Source: Clavaria fumosa | Taxonomy: Eukaryota > Basidiomycota > Agaricomycetes > Agaricales > Clavariaceae | Length of the DNA stretch: 64,000 nt | NCBI GenBank assembly: GCA_951802425.1 | Contig: OX637795.1 | Location: 3,948,501 to 4,012,500, forward strand | Direction: 5' to 3' | Shown: piece after piece, positions 54,882 through 64,000 of the stretch | How positions within the stretch are numbered: position 1 is the stretch's first letter | Layout of the letters: each line of letters begins with the position of its first letter | Program-made: the position numbers and the translations under genes | Notes under the pieces: generated by a model | What the model was told of the DNA's origin: nothing | Databases searched by the model: none | What the model saw: the letters and a program-made list of their open reading frames with translations, nothing else

Positions 54882-57800
54882 ATGAGCGTCATGCCTAGCT
54901 CACCCTACTCCGAGTTAGCCAATTGGGATGGTCGGCTGTCACCCGTACCCGAAGACCAGTCTCGAGGCAAATACACAAGAACACAGACAACCGCTGGAGG
55001 CGCTACAGAAATCGTGCAACGCATAGGCGACGAGACTCGAGACTCGCTGTATGATGCGGTTGCGCTCAATGTGTGTCTCTTTGTCGTAACACAGTCTGTT
55101 GTCGCGTCTTATCGATCGACCGAAAGAATACTTACACTCATCGCCGCTCATTGAACGCGCTTCAGGATGTGCGTGTGCATCCATTTGCCGAATCCACATC
55201 CCAGCCAGCAGAACGTATCGATATGCAACTGTCCCCAGCTGTGATGGTGAGCCGTCCGGTTATTGGTCCGATTCAGCTCGTTTACAAGTCACTCCCCAGG
55301 AACCTCATTCTGCTCTGACTACGGTTCCGTATGTTTATACACAGACTCAATCTGTATTACAGCCGAGTTTACCAGGCGCGGGTGTAATTCCCATTGAAAG
55401 TCAATCTGAAGAAGTCCCTCCTGTCGCGTGCAATGTCTCCAATTTGGCGCTGACTGAAAGAGACGCTGAAGGCTCTGCGGATGAAAGAGATGATGAAACT
55501 GTGCTGAATATCTTAGTCAGTCTTTTCTACGCCTTTCTTGCCACATCTGTAACTCAGATCCCTGCTTCTCTTTCCGCTTGCCATATCCGCTGCATCGAAC
55601 GCTATTTACAATAGAATTCCTCTGTCAATTCGCTGTCGCCCTTGCCCATGGTGCGGCACAAGCCATCATGCTTCGTGGAAATTCCTCCCTTCCCTCCTGG
55701 TGTCAAGAAAGAACAATATCAGCGCTTTTCCTCACAATGGGCTCCCAATCCATCTCTGGAACCAGATCCCAAGCCCTCTGGCGTCCGAGCTTACCCTTCT
55801 GTCAGCGAAGCCCTTGCGGCCGTGTTCAATCACAATGGCATTACCCATCCCTCGTCAACCAAGGGTTCGCAATCGTCGACCCATGGCAATGATGAGATCC
55901 GCGCCTCAGCCGTGATGCAGAAGCGCAAGTTCTCAGCGGCCGAGAAAGGAAAGGGACGTGCGTCAAGTGTAACAGCGGCGGAAGATGCGGCGACGAAGAA
56001 GCTTCGTATCGAAACGTCTAGCAAGAAACGTACTGCCTTACAGAAGACAACATATAAACAACCGCCATCCGTGGTCTTGCTCCGTTTTGATGTCGACTTG
56101 AACATCGCGCCACCTGCAATGCATCCGGCCGCTCTGTTCCTGACTTTGAGGCACATGCAGTCATTGGACAATGTCTTCAATGCGCATTTAATGCGGCTTG
56201 TGGAGGGTGCGACCAACCCTCCGTCGACCATGCTAATTGTGGCTCAAATGCCGGCGGTCAGAGTGTCCAAGGCTGTGTTCCCATTTTTGGACGAGGATGG
56301 CGACGAAACTACATCATCAAGGATCACCGGAGGAAAATATGCGGAGCCCTTTTTGGAGCATTCTCAAGACGACCCTGAAACACGAGATGTGGTGATCCAA
56401 GTACCCACTTCAGATCGAGCTTTTATCCCTCGACTTTTTGAAGACGATGACCTGACAACCTCGGATACTGAAGCTCCCTCCCTTCTACACATCCTCACTT
56501 CCATAGAAGGACACCGCACGTATAGCCTTAACTCGAGCTCTCGTTCTGATCTTTCAGCCCCACCCTTGAAAAACAGTCTTGGCCAAACAGACAGGATTTC
56601 TGCAGGGCATCTTGGCGTCCCTGGAACCTCGACTCTTGGCATATTGGAGAGTCGCAGTATGAATGCGGTTGAACCGAGCGATGCGTCTCATGTACAGTTC
56701 ATGGGTCCGAACGCAGACCATCTCATTGACACTGGGGCCCGCGAATGGCAGAACGTCAATGGCAACGATCTTACCCATCCCTCGTCAGGAACATTGACCG
56801 AAACTCTCAATACTATCTGGAGGCTGCAAGGGCAGCAGGAGATTGGTAATTCGTTGAACACCACAGCTTTAGGAACTGAGGGTGTGGGCTACGGGACCGT
56901 AGATCCTACTCTGTTGTGCGGCATAACGCCAGACGAAAATCGTTCGGAGCCGTCTCCCACCCCACCACAGTCTCCCTACCCCCTGCCTACGCGGCGAAAG
57001 AAAAGAAAATCGACTTCTGGTGGTGCTATGCCTCTACCCGGTACAACCCATCGTCAAGAAGGCAAACGCGCACTGAAGCCAGTCTTGCGTCCTGACATGA
57101 TCCGTCTGGACTACATGGACCTGTCTGATAGTAGCAATTCTGACTCTACCTCACCATCACCGTCTCTCTCCTTTCGTTCCGCGGCCGAACAGGCTGCTGC
57201 CACAGATAGCCATTTATCAGACATGATTGCAGATGCAAATGCTGGCCCCAAGGTCGATGGTTCTGCGGTATTATCCCCTGCTGTTGTAGCACGTCCAGTG
57301 GATCTTGATCTGTCTACCATGCACCAAGCAGAATCTACCTCGTGTCATCAGTGCAGGAGAACTACCTTTCTCAAGAAGATGCGCTGTTCTGTCATTCGAG
57401 AAGATGGAACAAGGTGCAAGAAATTATTTTGTTGTCGCTGCATCACAATAAGGTAAGCGCCCGTCAGTTGTTGCATTTGTCTTTCGCCGGCTAAAACGCA
57501 CAATGGAAGATATCCCGATATCACTTTCGACGAGGGTAATCCGGAATTCGTGTGTCCGTATTGCAAGAAAATGTGCAGCTGTACCTCGTGTTGTACGAAG
57601 CGTGGGGAGGCGTATGTCTCGACCAGGTATACGAGAAAGTGGTACACGCAACCCAGACGACGTGGTGGAGATGAACAAGTCGTCGTCGGTGCGAAGCCAC
57701 GAGCACGTAAATCAACAGCGCCAAAACGCAAGCCTGCCACCGGTGCAAATAAGCAACGCGTACAAAAAATGGGTTGGCCGAATCAAACTGGCCTGAATAT

Positions 57801-58425
57801 GTCAGGAGGCGGGAGCATTGACTTCTCTGGCGATCCCTCAAAAGCCCCTACGAAGTACTGGGGCACGGTATACACGGTGACGGGTGAACGAGTAGGCTCA
57901 GCGTGGAGAGGCGATGACAGCTCTGGACAAATTGTTGTTGCGCGCCATGCTGACATTTCTCCGCTGGTTGCTGGCCAGTCGACGCATAAGGCCATGAGGC
58001 GAGTTTTTGTAGGCGCAGCGCAGGATTGGTGGGGTGCTGGGTCGGGCCGAACAGTTGACCGACAGCTGCAGTCTTCCTCATCTACCGGCAACAACAGCAA
58101 AGGCAAGCACAAGAACGCTACCTTCAGGACGTTCATCGGGATTCGTTCTGTCCTGTTTAGCGCTGTCGCCCGAGCTCCCCGATCCGGTTCTGTGTTACCA
58201 GGCTTGGATTCAGAAGGACGACTAACTTTCGGCGCAAAGGATTCGCGGTTCGAAGGCCGCGCTACGACGGGCTACGAGAACGCATCGTCGCCTCGTGACG
58301 ACGTTGGGCCAACGGAGGATACGTCACACGGACATCACATTGCTCTAGATGAGCTCGCTGTCGAGATGGCCATCCGGGCGAGTTTGGATGCGTTAACTTC
58401 CGAAGAGACACAAAGTCAGAGTTAG
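54882..58425 (+). CDS. CDCA7-like zf-4CXXC_R1 zinc-finger protein
   Basis: The model has exons 54882-55070, 55166-55246, 55300-55515, 55615-57452 and 57510-58425, giving 1079 residues. The first three junctions are less certain than the last. At about residues 735-800, spanning the last intron, is the zf-4CXXC_R1 domain. It reads CHQCRRTT, RCKKLFCCRC and then, after the splice, RYPDITFDEG with CPYCKKMCSCTSCC. This domain defines the CDCA7 family. In animals CDCA7 partners the remodeller HELLS and is needed to maintain DNA methylation. The rest is low-complexity, with basic stretches (KKRKSTSG, KPRARKSTAPKRK) suggesting nuclear location. A tail of about 280 residues with WGTVYTVTGERVGSAW follows the finger. 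A role in heterochromatin or DNA methylation is inferred from the family. Confidence 0.82.
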
Positions 58426-58693
58426 GAGATCGTTCCTGAGCCTCAGGATAGTAGTAAACCCGAGCGCGAGAATAATCAACACAGTAGAACACGTTCTACG
58501 GACCTCCTATCTCCCAACACATTTGACCGCGGTAGCTCCGCCGAATTTATTTGATCGTCCAGCTTCCACGAAAAAAGGAGGGGGATGAGAATCACCTGCG
58601 ACACGGCAACCCCTTTCATTTCAAGGGGGCAGCCGCACTCAAGTCTTCTGAGAATGCTGCGTTGGGATTTTGCCAGCTCACTTGACCCACCCA

Positions 58694-59431
58694 ATGACAG
58701 GCATGTTCTGCAGGATCCCAGAGCATCCTCGCCAGCGCACCGCACAAGCATGCGACAAGTGTCGCATTCGAAAAGCGAAGGTAACGGCATCTCTCTTTGC
58801 GCACCATGCGTATGACCTGTTTCACTCACTTCTTGCTCTTCATTGAGAACTGCAGTGTACCGGGTCATACCCGTCTTGTCAGCGTTGCCTGAGCCGGTCA
58901 CTCGTCTGCGAGTATACGCCACAGACCAAGACACGGGGCGTGGGCAAGGCGAAGAAGAGGACCGAGGAGGGGCAGAGCATTCAATCGGCGGAGGCAGCCA
59001 CCACCTTTGGCGCGAAGTCGCTGTCAGAGCATGCTTCAGGACCTCTGGTTGCATGGGACACCTCAACTCAAGCGCCGTCTTCGCTCACATACGCAAGGCA
59101 AGGCATCGCTCCGGACTCAGTGAGCCATGTTGATGACGTCTATCGTGACGTCAACCTACGAGGCGATATACCCGGGCCAACAATTGTTGGCGACCCTCTT
59201 CCAAAATTTCTCCTAAGTAGCCCGCAGCCATGGCTAGGTTGGGGCTTCGAATCATCGCCTCCGAGAGACGCCTCCTCGCCTGTTACAACGCTGTCGTCGT
59301 CAAATTTTTGCAACGAAGTACAAGGACTATACAACCACGGAACGTTTGTTGGATTTACAGGAAGCGGCGGGGCTTCGTGGCCGACGGCTGCCATGTTTCC
59401 GGAAGAGAATGACGCATCCCGTACGTCATAG
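58694..59431 (+). CDS. Short Zn2Cys6 protein, putative transcription factor
   Basis: Exons 58694-58780 and 58856-59431 give 220 residues. The 75-nt intron falls inside the zinc cluster. Joined, it reads CDKCRIRKAKC then a loop and CQRCLSRSLVC, exactly C-x2-C-x6-C-x6-C-x2-C-x6-C at residues 20-47. That is the fungal binuclear cluster, which binds DNA triplets such as CGG in the nucleus. A basic linker (GVGKAKKRTEEGQ) follows. The remaining 150 residues are Ser/Pro/Gly-rich with no fungal-specific transcription factor middle homology region, so the protein is much shorter than usual (often 500-900 aa). The start at 58694 is the first in-frame ATG after an upstream stop. Its targets are unknown; the adjacent AA9 gene is a candidate only by position. 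Confidence 0.75.
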
Positions 59432-59955
59432 GGCGCACAGGTGCTCCATGTGAGCAGGAAAGAGACATTAATTATTGGATACTGCAACGGACGATTTGTA
59501 TGATGTCGCGGTTTTACAGAATAAATGGGTGACTTTGACGGTCGTTAGGGCTACAACACAAAGACTTCCCGAAGCAGCTAGCCGCTGAATCACGTGTCGT
59601 TACTGCAATTCGATCGATCGAGCAATCATATGACCCCTTTGCCTTTTTGTGGCACAAAGGCATCCAGCATGCCATGCCATATCCACGCCACATCCACCGT
59701 GAGTGGGTGAGCGCGCAACTATAAAGGAACGGCCTCGTTGTCAGCACCCCCCCCCTTCAGCCATCCATCACCAGCCCTTCCCAGCCCTCTTGTCACGCCT
59801 TTTACGCCCTCTTTTTTCGTTTATCTACTTCGGCGAAGTCCAGCTCGCAGTGCGAGTTTCACCTGTATCTGATTTTTCCGTCAATTCCGTTAATCACCAC
59901 GGTTTTTGCCAATTTCGCCGCCTTCCATTTGACGATCTCAACTTCTCGTATCACA
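59432..59955 (+). promoter_or_regulatory. Upstream region of the AA9 gene
   Basis: A TATA-like tataaag lies at 59720-59726, about 230 bp before the AA9 start codon. It is followed by a C-run and a pyrimidine-rich leader, as expected for a strongly expressed secreted enzyme gene. No carbon-repressor site is claimed. Confidence 0.45.
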
Positions 59956-61072
59956 ATGAGGCCGACGTCAACGTCCACATCTGCTCTCGCTCTTTTCTTT
60001 GTTGCATCGGTCGCTCTCTTCCCCTCTGTGGTTGCCCATGGCTACATTCAGAGCATGAAAATTGACGGCAGGAACGTCCAAGGAAGTCAGGTCAATGGCC
60101 CCCAAATTCCCAGTGGCATTCGCCAGGTCTTCAGTGCCAACCCCATCAAAGGCGCCATGAATCGCGATATTAACTGCGGACCTGGTGCGAAGCCCGCCAC
60201 CGACATCCTCGACGCCAACCCGGGGAGCACCCTGCAGTTCAATTGGCGTGGTGCAGATGGCAGCAATGTGAGCCAGAGTTCGCTTCATCATTGCTACTCA
60301 TGTCAGGCTCATTTCTCCCTTTCGTGGCTCCCCCGAAGTGGCCACATAACATCGGACCCATGTTCACATACCTTGCATCCTGCGGCAATGTCACATGCGA
60401 CAAGTTTGACCCCTTTAATGCCAAATGGTTCAAGATACAGCAAGTAGGCAAAGATGAGAACGACCAATGGGGGCAAATGGAGCTTTGTGCGTACTCATCG
60501 CTTGCACCTTTTCCGTCGATTGACGAGAGCGCCGCAGTCAAGGGTGGTGTTGCCACTGTTCAGATGCCCCCTACCCTCGCCCCGGGCAACTACATGGTCC
60601 GACATGAGATCATCGCGCTTCACCTTGCCACAGCGATGGGCGGCGCCGAGTTCTATGCTGGCTGCGCGCAACTCCGTGTCGGAGGCAACGACGAGGCCGT
60701 TCCCTCCGCGGGCGACCTCGTATCCCTCCCAGGCGCATATTCCGACTCCGACCCAGGAATTTTTGACCCCACCGTACGTTGCCCTGTAGTCCGTCTACGT
60801 AGTCATCGTGATATTCAAGGTTCCTCGCTCCTTAGGTATTTGACGCTCACGCTCCGTACATCTTTCCCGGGCCACCCGTCGCTTCAATTGCCCCAGCGGC
60901 GCAATCACCCGGTTCTACACATCCTGCACCTCCTGCACCTCCTGCACCTCCCTCTCCTCCCTCCGCTTCCTCCAACACTGCCAGCAGCGGACGGTGCCGA
61001 TTGGTGAGTCAGCAGCCCGCGCTTCGACCGCGCCAGATCAGCCGTATCATGCGCAACTTCCGCATCCATTGA
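59956..61072 (+). CDS. AA9 lytic polysaccharide monooxygenase, secreted
   Basis: Exons 59956-60267, 60339-60773 and 60836-61072 give 327 residues. A signal peptide (ALALFFVASVALFPSVVA) ends so that mature residue 1 is His (H28, HGYIQ), one half of the copper histidine brace. The second is H107 in WPHNIGP. HEIIALH (H193-H199) and the axial Tyr (Y210 in AEFYAGC) follow. The Gln normally two residues before that Tyr is Glu (E208). Paired Cys residues (LASCGNVTC, YAGC) fit the family. AA9 enzymes oxidatively cleave cellulose or related beta-glucans outside the cell, using copper and a peroxide or oxygen co-substrate. A Pro/Ala/Ser-rich linker leads to a C-terminus with RPRQISRIMRNF, an extension seen in other basidiomycete AA9s; no cellulose-binding module is present. 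Confidence 0.9.
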
Positions 61073-61448
61073 GCTTGGTTTATGTGAGGCACAGGGGCAC
61101 CTGGCCATGTCATGTCATTCACGGCGGAGGCTGTGATAAAGATTGTAGTTGTATTCCTTACTTGTGACTTTTCTATCATCTGAGCGTTTACATTCAGCAT
61201 GTGGAACAATGGTAGAAAGGGGTTGTATCGGAAGTCTTAGGGCGGGTAATTAGCTAGATATACACAAATCACAAGGGAGCCAATTCCGAATTGGAGACAT
61301 ATATCCAATCGTACTCGTCAGCACCAGCAACAGATGTCCAAACGGTATTTGCATGCAAATGCAGGCAGGTCTGTAATCGATTCCGCGGTACCCTCGATGG
61401 AAACGTCGAGTTCCGCTAGGAAATCGCCACATCGGAGGGGAAGAGTGA
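61073..61448. other. Convergent intergenic region
   Basis: This separates the 3' ends of the AA9 gene and the membrane protein gene. No gene or repeat recognised. Confidence 0.5.
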
Positions 61449-62770
61449 TTACTGAGACTGGCTCGATGTGGTGTTCCCAGTAGGATTATCTGCATGCAGG
61501 TTTGATACGGGGTCGCTCGGTGTATATGGGGGCGGGCCTCGCGCTTTGCGAGAAAACCACGTTGGCGTGGCCGATGGCGATGTAGCGTCCACGACTGCGC
61601 CCGTCGGAGAAGTTACTTCAGTAACAACCGGATGACTTGCGAAGGGTGCCCCTGTAGTCATCGGCGATGTAAATAGATGAACGCAAGGCTAGTTGACAAG
61701 ACAGAAAAACGGCAAATGGACGAAGGCGGCTCATATGGAAGAGCGGGCGGTTATGCCGCGCTTGATAATGACGCACCCGCGGTGTATTGGCCTCCCTCTC
61801 CTGGACGGTATGAGAAGGGGGTGACAGTGCCTCGCTCCTGAAGTGAGTCGGGCAGAACCACGATCGACGACTGCCCTGATGCGGCACGGATGCGGCGCCG
61901 CGCGCGGAGCACGTAGAACGAAGCTGCGACAATGGCCAGCAGTCCCGCGAAGCCCAGGACGGAACCGGAGACGACAGCGGCGACATTTATGTTCTTCGAT
62001 GACCCGTTCGCATCGTTTGCGCCTACCTTCGTTGGAATGGTAGTGTTTCTGCATCGGGAGAGGAAATCAAATAGCGGCCCGTGCAAGGACGAAAGAAAAC
62101 GGACGTGGGAGGTGGTGGGACGACAACGAGATACTCGAAGTAGATAAACGTTGTGCGGTATGAAGGGACGAATGTGACGTCTAGCGTGTGGTTCCTCGTC
62201 GTATCGAGGCCAAGCGCCGACCAGGCAGTGTAGGGTCTCTGCACGATGGAGGAGCCGGCCCCCGAAGATGTATTGACTTGCATGACTTTTCCATCGAGCG
62301 CGACGCCAATCGTCGCCCCACTGTTGTCTAGACAGCCGTGGAGTTCGAGCGCCGAGCCTTGAAATTCAAATGAGAATGTGGGCCTACCCAAGATTTACAA
62401 GGTAAATAAACGTCTGGGTTCAAGTGGAGGAGAATCCGGTTTACGTGACATTTCCATACGTTGGACTTGGATCAGACGCGATCCTCACCTGTTCTCCATT
62501 GACGATGATGATGTCGCCCCTTCAAGAAATGGTCTGTGTATGAGGAAAGACCTTCGAACGAAAAACTCACCAAGTGCCCGGACAAGGCTCTACGCTTACT
62601 TGGTGAGAGACTATGCCACAGGGAGGCGGCGCATACGTGATGCGAGGGTCAGGGGGCAGGATCGTGACTGGAGTCTGCGCTGCCGCGAGTGCGATGTATG
62701 AGTCGAGGAGGAGCCAACATGTCAACACCAAAACGCGCTGGCGCGAATGATGTCGACTCGACAAATGCAT
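61449..62770 (-). CDS. Single-pass membrane protein, unknown function
   Basis: Exons 62770-62571, 62519-62445, 62383-62105, 62048-61777 and 61651-61449 give 342 residues. A signal peptide (VLVLTCWLLLDSYIALAAAQ) is followed by an extracellular domain of about 180 residues (IIIVNGEQVRIASDPSPTYG, FEFQGSALELHGCLDNSGA, DVTFVPSYRTTFIYFEYLVV). Then come a TM helix (VAAVVSGSVLGFAGLLAIVAA), a basic stop-transfer RARRR and a cytoplasmic tail with PPPYTP. This layout is common in agaricomycete cell-surface proteins with a lectin- or galactose-binding-like ectodomain. The function is unknown. The last intron (125 nt) is longer than the others (51-61 nt). Without it the protein would end after SLSSAA at 61751. 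An alternative upstream ATG lies at 62836. Confidence 0.7.
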
Positions 62771-63196
62771 CTGAAAGAATCTGTCAGGCAAGAGAGTAAG
62801 CTGAGGCGGAGGAAGAAGAGAGGGGATCTCACACAACCCCGCTCAGCGCTGAGCGCTCAGCAACTTACAGCATGCGTTGCATTGATGCATGATCTTCGTG
62901 GCTGCCAAGACACCAGGCGATTCAGTGACACAGTGACCAAGGATACAGCTGCAAGACTACAAGCCGAGCTTTCTGCTGCAGCAGTGCCGGAATATGCATG
63001 AACGACAGGTGTCCCAGGGTCAAGCGTCCTACCTTCGTCAATGCGCTACAATAATGGGATCATTTAAGCTCGCACTGGAAAGCTTGTAGTAATCTAACCT
63101 GAATCATGTCACAGCGAGTTTCAATGCTCGCATCTCCGCGGCTGTCCCAGATCGGAAGCAGACATCCATCCGAGTGCGCTGCTCATACACCCAACA
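62771..63196. promoter_or_regulatory. Divergent promoter region with a palindrome
   Basis: This lies between the start codons of the membrane protein (-) and aldehyde dehydrogenase (+). A perfect 14-bp palindrome gctcagcgctgagc occurs at 62841-62854, followed by an overlapping tgagcgctca. Its function is unknown. Confidence 0.4.
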
Positions 63197-64000
63197 ATGC
63201 CCCCCACATTTACCTACGAGTTCAACACTCCATCTTACAAAGGGAAGTCTAGTTTTGAAACTGGTGTCTTCATCAACAACGAATTCAGAGATGGCTCGGG
63301 AGGTGGCACAATTGAGTAGGTGTACCCTTTTGGTTGAGGTTCGAGGTTGACCAACATTGGACAGTGTAATTAATCCAAGTGAAGTCTCGCGCTTTTTTCT
63401 CAGGGCGTCCGACATTGACAAGCGCAGCCGACGGTAAGGTCCTTTGCAAGGTCCCCGAGGCGACTCCTGCGGACGTCGATACCGCCGTGCGCGCTGCCCA
63501 GGAAGCTTTTGCCACTACTTGGGGGCTCAACGCGTCGGGTTCGAAACGTGCCCAGCTCCTGCGCAATCTCGCAGACCTCATGACGCAGCACCACGATGAG
63601 CTCGCCGCCCTTGAGGCGCTCGACAACGGTTCGTGGAAATGAACATCCGAGAAATATTTTCTGTTTTGCACCAGAATAATAACTGTTTCTAACAGGGAAG
63701 TCGTTTACATGGGCTAAAATGGCGGACCTGACCGGCAGCATCAATGCCATCATGTACTATTCTGGCTGGGCGGATAAGATCACTGGCCAGCAGATTGAGG
63801 TGTGCCCCCTCCGCTTGCCGCCTTGGCTTGTGTCGTTTCAATACCATATTACTTTAGACGGATGAGGGCACACTCAGCTATACGCGACATGAACCCATCG
63901 GCGTCTGCGTACAGTGCCTTCGTCTTCTTTGATTTTTCTTTTCCTTAAAACCTATGCAATGTATCTAGGGCCAAATCATTCCATGGAATTTCCCTCGTGC
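63197..64000 (+). CDS. Aldehyde dehydrogenase, 5' part, cut by window end
   Basis: Readable exons are 63197-63315 (MPPTFTYEF, FINNEFRDGSGGGT), 63365-63378 (VINP), 63404-63628 (EATPADVDTAVRAAQEAF, LLRNLADLM, LAALEALDNG), 63696-63799 (KSFTWAKMADLTGSINAIMY, YSGWADKITGQQIE), 63858-63908 (TDEGTLSYTRHEPIGVC) and 63969 onwards (GQIIPWNFP). IIPWNFP is the start of the NAD-binding region of the ALDH superfamily. The catalytic Cys and Glu lie beyond the window. These enzymes oxidise aldehydes to acids with NAD(P)+, and this form is probably cytosolic. The gap between exons 2 and 3 would be a 25-nt intron, too short for normal splicing. A sequencing error or frameshift near 63379-63403 is possible. Confidence 0.85.

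Noticed and set aside
55099..55614. A single uninterrupted 171-codon frame as exon of the CDCA7-like gene
   Set aside because: The three-exon alternative uses good splice sites with every junction in phase. The continuous frame needs a 24-nt intron to join the first exon. Not fully excluded.
58476..59066. Minus-strand 196-codon frame
   Set aside because: Overlaps the Zn2Cys6 gene in antisense and has no recognisable domain.

Overview
This window is nuclear DNA of a filamentous basidiomycete, most likely a mushroom-forming Agaricomycete. The evidence is dense 45-75 nt introns with GT-AG ends, an AA9 lytic polysaccharide monooxygenase, a small Zn2Cys6 protein, a fungal CDCA7-type zinc-finger gene and several chromodomain Ty3 (chromovirus) retrotransposons. 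The species cannot be named from the sequence.

Positions 1-50,640 are almost entirely nested transposable elements. A PIF1/Helitron-type helicase remnant (1-830) is followed by a 5'-truncated LTR plus leader of a plus-strand Ty3 element (D, 988-1475). A minus-strand Ty3 element (A, 1476 to about 21,353) sits next to it. A is split twice: by a 9.68-kb DNA transposon with 2.6-2.9-kb inverted arms and a decayed hAT-like transposase (1541-11223, TSD ggggaaa), and by a Ty3 element of a related family (B, 13573-19415, TSD ggttg). An LTR-like fragment (21351-21951) and an AT-rich repeat tract come next. A decayed Ty3 element (J, 22560-29706, TSD tataa) lies inside that tract. A further element (H, minus strand) is cut in its gag by the 10.8-kb element E (31239-42043, TSD gtggc). 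Finally a solo LTR of the E family (43648-50614, TSD tcatg) is split by element C (44215-49830, TSD caagt). C has identical LTRs and one open gag-pol frame of 1483 codons.

The most unusual object is in E. Between pol and the 3' LTR, on the opposite strand, is an eight-exon gene (40513 down to 38472) encoding about 427 residues with a Zn2Cys6-like cysteine cluster and a coiled coil. Five of its seven introns start with gtaagt. Several LTR elements also show complementarity between the LTR, near the expected transcript start, and the bases just after the 5' LTR. This indicates Tf1/sushi-type self-primed reverse transcription, and the pairing co-varies between families. Most stop codons in the old elements look like CGA-to-TGA changes, as expected of CpG methylation decay.

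From about 51.9 kb a compact gene island begins: a roadblock/LC7 dynein light chain (+), NAP1 (-), a CDCA7-like zf-4CXXC_R1 protein (+), a short Zn2Cys6 protein (+), a secreted AA9 LPMO (+), a single-pass membrane protein (-) and the 5' part of an aldehyde dehydrogenase (+). NAP1 and the CDCA7-like gene share a 408-bp divergent promoter; the membrane protein and aldehyde dehydrogenase share another of 426 bp. Exon coordinates come from reading splice signals and frame continuity by eye; no alignment or transcript data were available.
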